From positions 100,263,087 through 100,327,086 of the forward strand of contig CM067322.1 in NCBI GenBank assembly GCA_034231615.1: a DNA stretch of 64,000 bases. Reading direction: 5' to 3'. The notes below the pieces were generated by a model. That model was not told the origin of the DNA and did not search any database. It saw nothing but the letters and a program-made list of their open reading frames with translations. Positions 24,601 through 36,600 of this stretch are shown in pieces; within the stretch, counting starts at the first letter, position 1, and each line of letters opens with the position of its first letter. The translations under genes were made by a program, and so were the position numbers. The DNA is from Meghimatium bilineatum (Eukaryota > Mollusca > Gastropoda > Stylommatophora > Philomycidae).

Positions 24601-27600
24601 ATCAGATGATTTCATATTATGGAAACCACACAAGAAAAACAGTAAAGTGGTGGAAAAAAGTATTTATGTGGGTGTTGGAAATAACACAACTCAACGCCCA
24701 CATTTTATACACACTTAGCCGCCCTTGCGCAGAGAAGCCTATGCCCCTTTCAAACTTCAAGGACATATTGATAGAGGAGCTATGTAGTTTATTTGAATTA
24801 GAGGCACCTAATAACATTGATGCTGCTTTATTGTCCAAGCCAGGAAGAAAAACAGTAAATACAGAGCTTGAAAGGTATCAGGGAACCACCCATCTCATTG
24901 ACTCCGATGGAAAAGACAGGCAATGTGCTCATTGTGCTACTAAGCAAATACAAAAGCTCAGTAGCTACTACTGCATAGGATGTTCACATAAGCCACATCT
25001 GTGTGCTAAATCATGCTTTAGGGAATATCACACAAGATGATCTCATTTGTAACAAATAAAAACTTGTAAATAATAAAGCCGTGACTGGATGTAAATATTT
25101 TCATATTTTTATTACTTCTGATGTCATTCAGAAAAATGTACATAACTTTAACATTTATTGATATTTATTCATCAACTAAACTGCATAATGAAGAAAAATG
25201 GATATATTTGTGTAAATATTCTTGAAAAATGGATATCAACAATGATAATCATGGACAAGTATGGATACATTTGGGTAAGTCACAATATTTATACTAATAA
25301 ATTAACATTTTCATTTTATTTTTGTGTGTTTTACTAACTCTAACCTTGTGAAGTAATCAAATATCATCAATGTACTTATATATTCATATTCTGTATCCAT
25401 TCCCCTTTCCAATGATATATTACACATACACTATTTATCAATATTAGTATGTCAAGTGATACAATGAAGAACACATGTAAGGAAATTTTTCTACCCCTGA
25501 AATATTTTCATATTTTTATTGCTTCTGGTGTCATTCAGAAAAATTAACATAACTTTAACATTTATTGATAGAAATTCATCAAATAAAATGCATAATTAAG
25601 AGAATTGAATATACTTGTGTAAACATTCTTGACAAATGGATATAATCAATGATAAGTATGGACACATTTGGGTAAGTCACAATATTTATACTAATAAATT
25701 TACATTTTCATTTTCTTTTTTTGTGTTTTAATAACTCTAATCTTGTGAAGTAATCAAATATCATCAATGTACTTATATATTCATATTCTGTATCCATTCC
25801 CCTTTCCAATGATATATTACACATACACTATTTATCAATATTAGTATGTCAAGGGATACAATGAAGAACACATGTAAGGAAATTTTTCTACACTTAAAAT
25901 TTACTCTGGTCCAAACCTAAAAATACTCAGGTCCTGAAAGAGTTAAATAGCAGTTTAGCCTTGAACAATGCACCCCGCTGAAGATGGATGTGTTAGACCA
26001 CTGATTAACATAAAATGGCAACACAAGTCATTTCCATTTTCTGGACTACATCCTGCTGGAAATCTAGTAGGACAATTGTCCTACTACAAGAGAGATCCGG
26101 TGGGAGTTTGAGAATGAATGCTGAAGAAAAAGAAGAAGAACAATACACAGGATCACATTTTGACCAAATGGTCTTTATAGGGCAGGTGGGTGGTTGTGAG
26201 TTTAACTCTCTTTTGGAGAGGCGTCCTCTTTCAGTCGACAGACAACAAAGTTCAATTTGGTTATATCAGAATGCACTACCATAAAATAAGAGGTAATACG
26301 GACCCCAAATTATTATTTAATAATAACATGGTCTTTATAAAGATCAGGAGGAACAAATATAACCTGGAACCTGGGCACTCAGTTTTTGAGAGTTTTACTA
26401 AGATACATACCATAAATATAACTGGTGTTTGGTATGTTTGTTTTTGCTAAGAAGCACAAATATAGCAGATTCCTTGTATTTTTAATTTTACTAATGCCAT
26501 TTTGAACCTTTTTTTTCCTCAGAGCTGCACTGCTAGCAACACAAATATTGCCCAAAATCTGCCGTGGTGATCTGTATAAGCAAGTAGAGTGGGTTCTGGT
26601 TGATGCCCATGCACAGCTCCTTGAGCTGCTGACACAGCAGCAGGCAGGGAATGGAGATCTAATAGCCTCCAGATGTCAAAGTCTTTCTGCACTCATATTT
26701 AACTCTACCATCTCTGGTAATGTTAAACTTCTGGAGTTACAGGAGCGGGTAAAATGGCATGTGTATTTGCTGCTGTTAAAAATGTACCTCTTCTTCTTCA
26801 GCATTCATTCTCAAACTCCCGCTAGATCTCTCTTGTAGCAGGACATTCTCAAACTCCCGCTAGATCTCTCTTGTAGCAGGACATTATTAAACTCCTGCTA
26901 GAACCCTCTTGCAGTAAGACAATGATTCTACTCGATTTTCAGCAGAATATAGTATAAAGAATGGAAATGTGTTGTGTCATTGTTTTATTTGTGCCAATGA
27001 CCCAACATATCCATCTCCTGCAGAAAACGTAGACATGAATGCACATACAATTGGTTATATTAAAGCTGGAATATTATTGAAATGTTATTTCATGAGGTAT
27101 ATTAACCTTTTTTATGCTGATTACAAATTTTTGCAACTTACCCCCTGCACACTGGACTGTTTTTTTTAAATTGCATAATGATGAAAAAAATGCATTAAAA
27201 ATATTTGTATAATTAAATTCCTATTCCTATCTTATTTCTAATTGTAAAGTTATTTCATATCCAACCTAACCAAAAAACATGATGTCATTAACCTTTGATC
27301 CAATCTTGAGTAGAACTAAGAATATTTCTCTGCCTCACTTCACAAACAACATGATGTCCATACCTAATGTTGCATTGTAATTTCACAACAAAACTCATGT
27401 GTTATATAATATGTGTTATATAATATCTTCTTTGAAAAATAGAATTCCCAACAATTCTTAATTATTAGAAAACAATCCACAAGAATTTAACTAAAGATGG
27501 CTTCATTTCAAATCGATTCGCGATTTCAATTTTCACATTTTCATAATTTTCCAGTCTTTTTTGACACACGGACTTGCGGAAGAGGAAGCTAGATTTGTTC

Positions 27601-30600
27601 AGTGTTACCACATTTTTCCTTGAAAAAAACAAACAAATTTAACCTTTTTATCATAGCTATAAAATTGCGTCACTGCTTCAACTATTATTTGTTTCAATTC
27701 CCAGATTTTATTAGTATTAGCACTCTTAGTAGGCATTCATTGGTAGGAACAGAACAGATATCGCTGACAGTGTACAGAGTGGACTAGATCAATTGTCGAT
27801 ATGGTGCAGAACATACAACGCTGTGATCAATCATTCGTCTGGTACTCCTTAAATAATAATCAGGTCAATGACACACTGCCAGCTGTCATTTGCATGGGCT
27901 CATTATTTGAAAGAGAACAGGACCTTAAATATCTTGGGATAATCTTTGATAGAAGTCTCTCATTCAACAAACACATCACAAATATGATTCAGAAGGCTAA
28001 AAGAGGGATCAGTGTTATCAAGGTTATGGCGATATTCGCCATGCAACAATGAGTATTTTTTCTGCTTCTACAAGTGATGTCACAGATTATGGCCTCTGCC
28101 TACTAACACTGTCACAGACACAAGTTGATAAATTGAAAAAAGTGCAAAATGAGGCAATGAGAGCAGTACTGGAGTGTACTAGAGATAACCCATCTCTGCT
28201 ATGAGATATCTGCGTAATCTCCCCAGCATTAGAGTGCGACATCAGGTAGCACAAGTTAGGTTGTACCTTAAAGTGACAGAATACAACTACCACCCATTAC
28301 ACCAACGCCTAGATGAGTCAAAGGGAAAATGAATCAAGCGGGGCATATCATAGATGGCAGAGGCTGAAGACACACTGCGAAGAGTATGTGAATTTGAAAT
28401 GTCCTATGGCTGAGGCCCATCATAGAGGCTCAGTGACTAAGAATATTTCTCGACTCGCTTCACAAACAACATGATGTAAATTCATAAATTTTGACTTGAA
28501 CATTTGGTTGCATGCCTAGAGAAATAGAGATGTTTGGCATAACCAGTAATGAATTGGTGGTGGGTAATGAGCACAGTGAACCCTATCTTGGCTGCAGTGG
28601 CTTGGAGCAGTGCATAGGTTGAAACCTACCTTCCTGGAGGTGTTATAGTTTTTCTCTCGCTCTAGCCCGGGGTGGGCCAAAAATCTACAGACTTCTCAGC
28701 AATATAATGCCATTTTAATGACATTGGGTCAAAGGGCATGAGCCCGTGGACCACTGGATCAGCAACCAACCCCTGGGGATCCGAAATTGTATTTTCACCC
28801 CTGGGGATCAGAAATTGTGTTCTCACCGCTGGGGATTGGAAATTGGCACAACAGAGAGGCTGCAATTAGAGTGCTTCATAGTCCACTTGTAGTTTTTACA
28901 CAAGACAGCTTCCTGACCATCTATAAAGACACAAAAGGCCATCATCTTTATCATCACTATTAACATCATCTTCATCATCATATGATACACTAATATTGTA
29001 TGCTCTGACTTTTTCCAGACATGTCAAAAACTTGTGAAAATCCAACCTTGTGTCAACTATTCCCTGTTCCTACTTGGTTCGTCTCAATTTGCTCTGTATG
29101 AGAATAACCCAGAAGGGAAAGAAGTTAACCAAAAACTCAAGGATGCCAGGGTATCATTTGAGGCCAGCATTGAGTTGGAGGGCAAGAGTAGCAGTGGAAA
29201 TCCTCCTGAACAGATCACAAGTGAGCAATAATAGTCAATCTCTTTTCTTTTAAAACATTCAATCTTGAAGTAAAACTATCATCATCCTCACCACCACATC
29301 ACCACCACCACCACCACCATCATTATTATGATCATCATCGTGAGCTTAGCGGTTCAAGCCACAAAGGTTTATGGCTGCAGATACAATCACTCTTCATCCA
29401 CATCTGTTCTTTGTTTTTGTTCTTCATTGACTAATTCCAAATCTTCCTCTGTGCTGTTGATCCATTTCCTTTATTATATTTTATGTGTATAAATCTGTGT
29501 TAACATTCTGAAGTCCTCTGTTCTTTCTTATATGTCTTGACCAGTCTGTTCACTTTTAATTATGACCCTGATGAATGATTATTTACATAAATCATGAATT
29601 TCTTTATTGTCTCATTCTTTTTCTATGCCACGGTATAGAAGAATAAGCATGATCACCTTATTTCTCCAAACCATAATTTCTGGTTCCTCTCTTTGACTTC
29701 AGCAGACTTAGACTGCTTTCTGTTTGGGTGCCCTTCCCATAGATAGATTTCCTTGTTATTGTCTCCAAATCACCAACAACACAACAACGCACCAATAACT
29801 TACCAATAACTTACCAACAACTCACCAATTGTTTGAATGTTCATCTTTGATACTTGTGATACTTCAACTTAATCGGTGAAGGGGTTAACCTATGGAAATT
29901 CATTGGCGAATATGAAGGTCAAGTACAGTGATGCATGCCTGTTAATCCAGCACTGTAGTTTACTTCCTAAGCTTGAATAAAGTATGAGATAATTAACGGC
30001 ATACATTTTTTTCTACAGAACAGAAATGGTGGTCTGATCTGATGTTGGCAGAAAATAATGCTAAGAAACCAGCGACAGCATCAGCTCCAGTAGAGTCTAA
30101 AGGACCTACCGTACCAGCTGCATCACCTGCCTCTAAACCAGCAACACATGATGCTAGAGGTGTGACTGCACCTGCAGGTCATGGCAGAGGTGTAAGCAGA
30201 GGAAAAGCAGCGGAGACTTCACCTGCCAACACTCTTGCAAAGGGAGATAAGTCCAAACACATTTGTGTGCCTCAGGCCAGAAGGGATAAGTCGAAATTTT
30301 TCTTTCAATACCCATTTATGTGTGTGATACATTAGCCAAGTAAGAAATAGGCTTATGTTTCTTGTCACCCTCTGGCTTGTAGGGAACAGATTTTCTTGTC
30401 ATCCTCTAGCTTGTAGGAAACAGGTTTGATTTAATTTTCTTTTAACATTTTTTGTGTATTGCTTTCTAAAGAATAGTACAGGGAGAAACGTAGCCCCATT
30501 GAAATAACTGAATAAATGTAGCCCCATTAAAATATCTGGATACATGTAGCCCCATTGAAATATCAGAATAAATGTAGCTCAATTAAAATATCTGGATAAA

Positions 30601-33600
30601 TGTAGCCACATTTAAATATCTGTATACATGTAGCCACATTTAAATATCTGAATAAATGTAGCTCAATTAAAATATCTGGATAAATGTAGCCACATTTAAA
30701 TATCTGAATAAATGTAGCCACATTTAAATATCTGAATAAATGTAGCTCAATTAAAATATCTGGATAAATGTAGCCACATTGAAATATAAAGTTAGCCGGG
30801 GGCAAAGTGTCACACTGGGTAAAATGTTGCAGTGGTTTTTCCCGAATCTATGCGGGTTTTCAGTCAACACACATGATAAGTCAGACGCTAACATTCCAAT
30901 CTGTCACACAATGAAGTTTGATAGGTCAAGGACGGGTCAATTTTCAACAAATTCAAATAATATTTTTTCACTATGTTTTATTTTATTTTTTATGTGTTCA
31001 ACTTCTGGCACTCTGCCTGCTTTCATTAATATCAAAAGAAATTGTGACGTTTAAACTGAAATATGTGTTGTGTTGTCAAGTAATTAAGCACATTATTTTG
31101 TCAGGCTTCTTTATGTTTTCATCTGAATTTATGATCTTTCTGCTTCTTCTTTCGTTCACTTGAAACATGTCTATATCTGTAATTCTGTCTCCTTAATAAA
31201 ACTCACTGTCTTTTGTAGTTCATACAGTGTCCCATAGAGCTTTGATTCCAGTGTTGTTTCCTCTGGCCAATATGTATGCCTCAGCGTTTCATGCTCAGAA
31301 CACTCTTGAAGTATATGTTTGGCACTCTGTGCTGCCTGTCCACATGTACACATGGCCATGTTGCCAATCTTGAACTTTGTATACATGTGACTGCGGAGTC
31401 AGTTGTGTCCTGTTCTGAGACGTATAATTATAACTTGCTCTGATCTGTTCATAATGTGAGTCATCTTGTGTTGGCGTTTGTGGCTTTCTTATTGACTTGA
31501 TCATCTGTTTTTTCTGATGGTAGGTGATTGGTATATCTGGTTGGTCTTCGGCAGCACTTTCCTTAGCCAGTTGGTCTGCTTTTTCATTATCTGGTATTCC
31601 ACAGTGAGAGGGTATCCACTGCATGGTTACCCTATACTGGTAAGACAATTCGCTAAGTAGTTTTTTCAAGTCTGTTAGTTTTCCAGACTGGAGAGCTTGA
31701 AGCACTGACCTTGCATCTGTCAGGAATACCACAGGCTGTAGGCCAGAGTTGGAGTTTAGCAGTTGTTTAGCTGCCACACCAATTGCCTGGATTTCTGCAT
31801 CATAATTATTGCAGAATTTTCCCGTCGGTGTTCTGATTGTATCTCTAGGCTTGTGTGGATATTCTATATATACACCTGCACCTCCATTCCTCACAGCATT
31901 CTGTGCTGACCCATCTGTGTACACTCTGACCCATATATCTTGTGGATATTCCTCATCCAGGAAACTGAGGGTGACTGTCATTCGCTGCACACTGTTCTGT
32001 TCGTCCTCGCTTAGTATTCCTTTCACATGGGTCTGAATGTATATTGGCATTCCATGGCTTTCACTCCACGGGGTTTGTTCTGGTACAGACCTTAAGGGGC
32101 TATCAACTTCAGGTAGGTCTGTAAGTTGTCTACGGAGTCGTTTAGCTTGATGGATAAAGCTGCTTCTTTTCAGTCGCACCATTGCTAGATTTTGGAATCT
32201 TTCCTTCATTGGATGACTTGGCATACACTGGAACTTTTCTGCTTGAATTAGTACTTTTGTGTCTCTGCGTTCGCCAAGTGTTTGTATTCTTCCCATTTTC
32301 TGCATCTCTGCTATGGGTGTTGATTTCATTGCTCCCAACATTATTCTAAGTGCCTGGTTTTGCACTTTATCTAGATCTTGTAATGTGGTGTTTGATGCAG
32401 GACACCACGCAGCTGAACCATATTCCAGGTGTTGTCTTATGCCTTGCTGGTAAACTTTACTAGGTATATTTCCACTGGCTCCCCATGTGGTTCCACTTAG
32501 TTTTCTCAGGATAGCTAACTTCCTCCTGGCTTTTGTTGTTGCTTTGTTTATGTGCTGCTTCCATGTCAGTTTATCATCAAAAGTAACTCCGAGGTATGTG
32601 GGTTGTTTGTCTTCTTTCAAGAGCTCTCCATCTATCTTGATATGACCGGCTTTTTGTTTTGGTGAGAGAGTAAAGAGTGTAGTGCTGCACTTATCTGTGT
32701 TAATGCTGACGCACCATCTATTTGCCCATAAGGTTAGGGCATCGATAGCTCTTTGTATTTGTTTAGTGGCCACTGTTGCATGTTCTTCCGTGCACCAGAT
32801 CACCTGGTCGTCAGCATACATTGCCACTTTGATCCCGTGTGGTAGTTCAGCAACTAGGTCATTGATGTAAACCAAGAAAAGTGTGGGTGACAGGACTCCT
32901 CATTGGGGGACTCCATGAAACAGTAGAACTTTCTTGCTCTTGCGACCATCTAATTGTACCCTGGCTCTTCTATTATGCAGGTATGCTTTTACCCATTTGT
33001 ACATTCTTGAGCTAATCCTGCAATTTCGCAATTTCTTTAGGAGCCCTTCTTTCCAGACCTTATCAAATGCTTTCCTGAGGTCTATCCATGCTGCTAGTAC
33101 CAGTTTCTTATCTTGGAAGGCATCCTCAATCTCTTGGGAGAGGTAGGTTGCCTGATCTTCAGTAGAGTAGCACTGTCTGAAACCTGCTTGCTGTGATACC
33201 AGAAGGTTTTCACTTTCAAGGTACCACTGCATCCTAAGATTGATAATGCGCTCCATTGTTTTACATAGACAGCTTGTGAGGCTGATGGGCCTGTAGTTGG
33301 AGACTGTGTTGCCATCTTTTCCTGATTTGAGGAGTGGTATCATTATTGCTTCTCTCCATGCCTGTGGTACATTACCTGTGGACCAGCTTATGTTAAAGAT
33401 ATGCAGTAGCTTTGCTCTTGCTGCAATTCCCAGGTTTCTAATCATTTCATTGGACACTCCATCAGCTCCAGGGGACTTTTTCATTTTTAATTTGGATATT
33501 GCATGCTCCAGTTCTCTCATTGTGATTGGTGCCTCCATGACTTCAGGTATAGGTTCACCTTGTCCAATGTTTTGCTGTTTCTCTCGAACCTCCTGTTGTT

Positions 33601-36600
33601 TGTCTGGGCTGACTTTGACGTTATTGTCTTCTGCAAAGGAATCTGCAAAGTAATCAGCTGCATGTTTACCTGTTAAAATGTTTCTATCTTTATAAAGTGT
33701 GATCCTGGTATTTCTCCCTGTACCTTCATCATTTAGTTGTTTTACAAGTTTCCATAATTTCCTAGTATCTCTTTGTAGGTTCAGCGACTCTGTTTTTTCT
33801 TTCCAGCTGCTCCGTCTGGCTTGTAACTTGGCTCTTTGAAATTTAGCCTTTGTTTGCTGATATTTGTTGTGATGTTCTTGGCTAGGTCTGTTCTCGGCCT
33901 GCTGTCTAGATGTTTCCATCTCATTTTGCAGCTTTTCCAGTTCATCATTCCAGTAGGGTTTGTAGTTTTTGCGTGCCCCCCTGGGTATGGTTTTACTAGC
34001 AGCATGTAGTATACATCTATTAAATTCACTCACTCGCTCTATTGATGGAATTTATGATAATTGCTAACAATGATATTTGGGGTAAAGTGTTGCATTCAAA
34101 ATGTATGAAATAATGCAGATGACATGAGGAAGTTGTAGATGCTGGTATACAGTTGGAAGAGACCAATATATGTATATATATGGTTATAATGATCATCCAA
34201 CCTTACAAATACCTTGTTAAATTTAAAACGAAACTTACAAACATTTTTTTTTTCAGATTAACGTTATGAAATTAGGTTTATCTAGTCTTAGCACACATTT
34301 ACACACTGCTGGTGTGCTTGACCTGTCACAATGGCAATCTCCCTCAATTTTATAATGGTTTGTATCATCTTTTTGCCTGTGTCACTTTGCCCCAAAAAAT
34401 GGGACAAAACTGTAGCTGGGTAACTGTTTGTTTTCAATAACCTTACAAATATAAGATGGATGGATAATCTATAGGCTACAATGATGACAGTTTTGTCTCT
34501 CATAGTTAAGTTTAGTTTTCAGAATACTATGAAGCGTGAAAAGTGCGACACTTTGCCCCTGGCTACCCTAAATGTAGCCCCATTGAAATATCTGGATAAA
34601 CGTAGCAACATTGAAAAATCTAAAATTTCAAGGTAAACATTGAAACCTATTATTATTTTATGTGCTTTTACCTATTTTATGTGCTTTTACCTATTTTATG
34701 TGCTTTTACCTATTTTATGTGATTTTACCTATTTTATGTGCTTTTACCTATTTTATGTGCTTTTACATATTTTCAATTAAAAACTGGTTTTTAAATCATG
34801 AAGTCCATTATCAAAAGCTTAATAAACATGGATTGGAATAGAACGCCATGCAGCCAAAAACAATTATGCTATCTACAGGCTAGGAAAAAAGGAACAAACA
34901 ATCATTTTTAGATTGAGAGCAGATCACAACAGACAAACAATACATTTGTGGGAAGTTTTGAGTTTGTGACACCGATATGTGCCACTGTGGACAATCTCCC
35001 GAAAATACAGAATATATTGCCAGAATATTGCCTTCTGTAAAACACAACAAGAATAAAACTATATTCATCTTAAACAGCTCTGGTTCACAAGCTCAACGGC
35101 CCTGTCTCGGGACTGATGACCACAGTACAGTTCATTGATGAAACCCATATCAGCATCTGACTTTGACTGGAGAACTAGGAAGAAGAAGAAGAAGCGTTAA
35201 CTCTTTAGCTGCAACACATGAGTTTACTAGTTCCTCCATCTTACTGCTACACATGAGAAGCTGTTAAACAGATGTCTGCCTCAGAAGGCATACATCCTGG
35301 TGAGGAATGGATACCTATTTGTATGATCTTTTAAGAGACAGCCAAGATAGTCATTTATATTCAATAGAGAGTGCAGGGAGGGTAGTCCTGTAGGCATGGA
35401 TGATGAGGTCAAGGCACTCATCTACAGACATGCCTATGACATAGATGTTGTGAATTACATGAACAAATCAGTCATCTGCCCGCCACCAGCGATGTACATG
35501 GGCCCTTATTGCCAGATTACATGGGAGAACAGTACATGAAGCCAGTGGTGCCTTTACTGTAACAGCAAGCATTCAGTCTAACAATAGAAGTATTTGCCAT
35601 AACGCAGGCACTTTACTGGCTGGAATCAAAAGTCTACTCCCATGCTTGCATATTAAGTCACTCAATGAGTATGATTCAGAAAGTCAAAACAGGTGATATA
35701 CATAGAGGATTGGTGGAGTAAAGAGCTAAAATGTGGGCATCACTGTGAAAAATCACTCTTATCTTTGTCCCCGGACATGTGAATGTGGAAGGAAATGAAC
35801 AGGCCAAAAAATTAGCTAGCTTCGCCATCATAACAGATGGACAGCCTAAGGACCAAGGAGATATACTCAGTGCTCTTTGTGACTCCGCACGAACAGAAGA
35901 TTTTGAGAGCATGAGCATGAGTCGATATAGAAAATTCTTGATTTGGCAGTGTGACCCATTGAGAATACCTAATAAAGTTTTCAAAAAGTTGGCAGTGACT
36001 CAACATGTGACCCGTTGAGAATACCTAATAAAGTTTTCAAAATGTTGGCAGTGACTCAACATGTGACCCGTTGAGAATACCTAATAAAGTTTTCAAAAAG
36101 TTGGCAGTGACTCAACATGTGACCCGTTGAGAATACCTAATAAAGTTTTCAAATAGTTGGCAGTGACTCAACATGTGACCCGTTGAGAATACCTAATAAA
36201 GTTTTCAAAAAGTTGGCAGTGACTCAACATGTGACCCGTTGAGAATACCTAATAAAGTTTTCAAAAAGATGGCAGTGACTCAACATGTGACCCGTTGAGA
36301 ATACCTAATAAAGTTTTAAAAAAGTTGGAAGTGGAACAACATAGAACCGGAACCATCATCTGTTCTGCTGAAGTATTTGCTGAAGTAGAGATCTGAGCAT
36401 CTATGGGACATTTATGTGAAGAGGATAATCAACATATCTATTCTTCTTCTTCTTCTTTCGTTCACTTGAAACATGTCTATATCTGTAATTCTGTCTCCTT
36501 AATAAAACTCACTGTCTTTTGTAGTTCATACAGTGTCCCATAGAGCTTTGATTCCAGTGTTGTTTTCTCTGGCCAATATGTCTGCCTCAGCGTTTAATGC

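Larger units (their letters stand above)
22907..25942 (+). mobile_element. Complete piggyBac DNA transposon
   Basis: Flanked by TTAA on both sides (22903-22906 and 25943-25946), the piggyBac target duplication. Ends are inverted: CTCTTTCCGGACC on the left and, read inward from the right, CTCTTTCAGGACC. It carries one intact transposase ORF (23175-25040). The left end contains a 26-bp direct repeat built on the palindrome GCCAGTATACTGGC; the right end repeats a CTxGGTCC motif. About 390 bp of the 3' noncoding part is tandemly duplicated. Inserted in an intron of the TPR-like gene in the same direction. Clean ends plus an intact ORF suggest a young insertion. Confidence 0.93.
31136..34047 (-). 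mobile_element. RT/RNase H non-LTR retrotransposon, 5'-truncated
   Basis: Flanked by GAATTTATGAT at 31125-31135 and 34048-34058, an 11-bp target duplication. Minus strand encodes the region before RT, the RT ([36 protein letters not shown]) and an RNase H ([45 protein letters not shown]). One in-frame TGA near 32899 and one frameshift near 31400 are the main defects. The 3' end is a GAAGAAG tract. No endonuclease domain: it lies in the missing 5' part. Related copies 36443-37026 and 19325-19364. Confidence 0.95.
30790..34555. mobile_element. DNA transposon remnant with inverted ends, inserted in a minisatellite
   Basis: Left end GTTAGCCGGGGGCAAAGTGT and CACAC; reading inward from the right, GGTAGCCAGGGGCAAAGTGT and CGCAC: 22 of 25 positions match. 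The GGGGCAAAGTG core recurs inside the element (34390, inverted; 34075, diverged). No transposase ORF remains. Without the nested LINE (31136-34047) it would be about 0.85 kb. Superfamily not recognised. Confidence 0.78.

Noticed and set aside
32682..33653. Plus-strand ORFs across the 31136-34047 element
   Set aside because: Antisense shadows of the RT/RNase H ORF.
35105..35150. Hammerhead ribozyme (CTGATGA core)
   Set aside because: GGGACTGATGACCACAGTAC looks like a common LINE 3' motif; I could not pair three stems or find a GAAA core in the right place.
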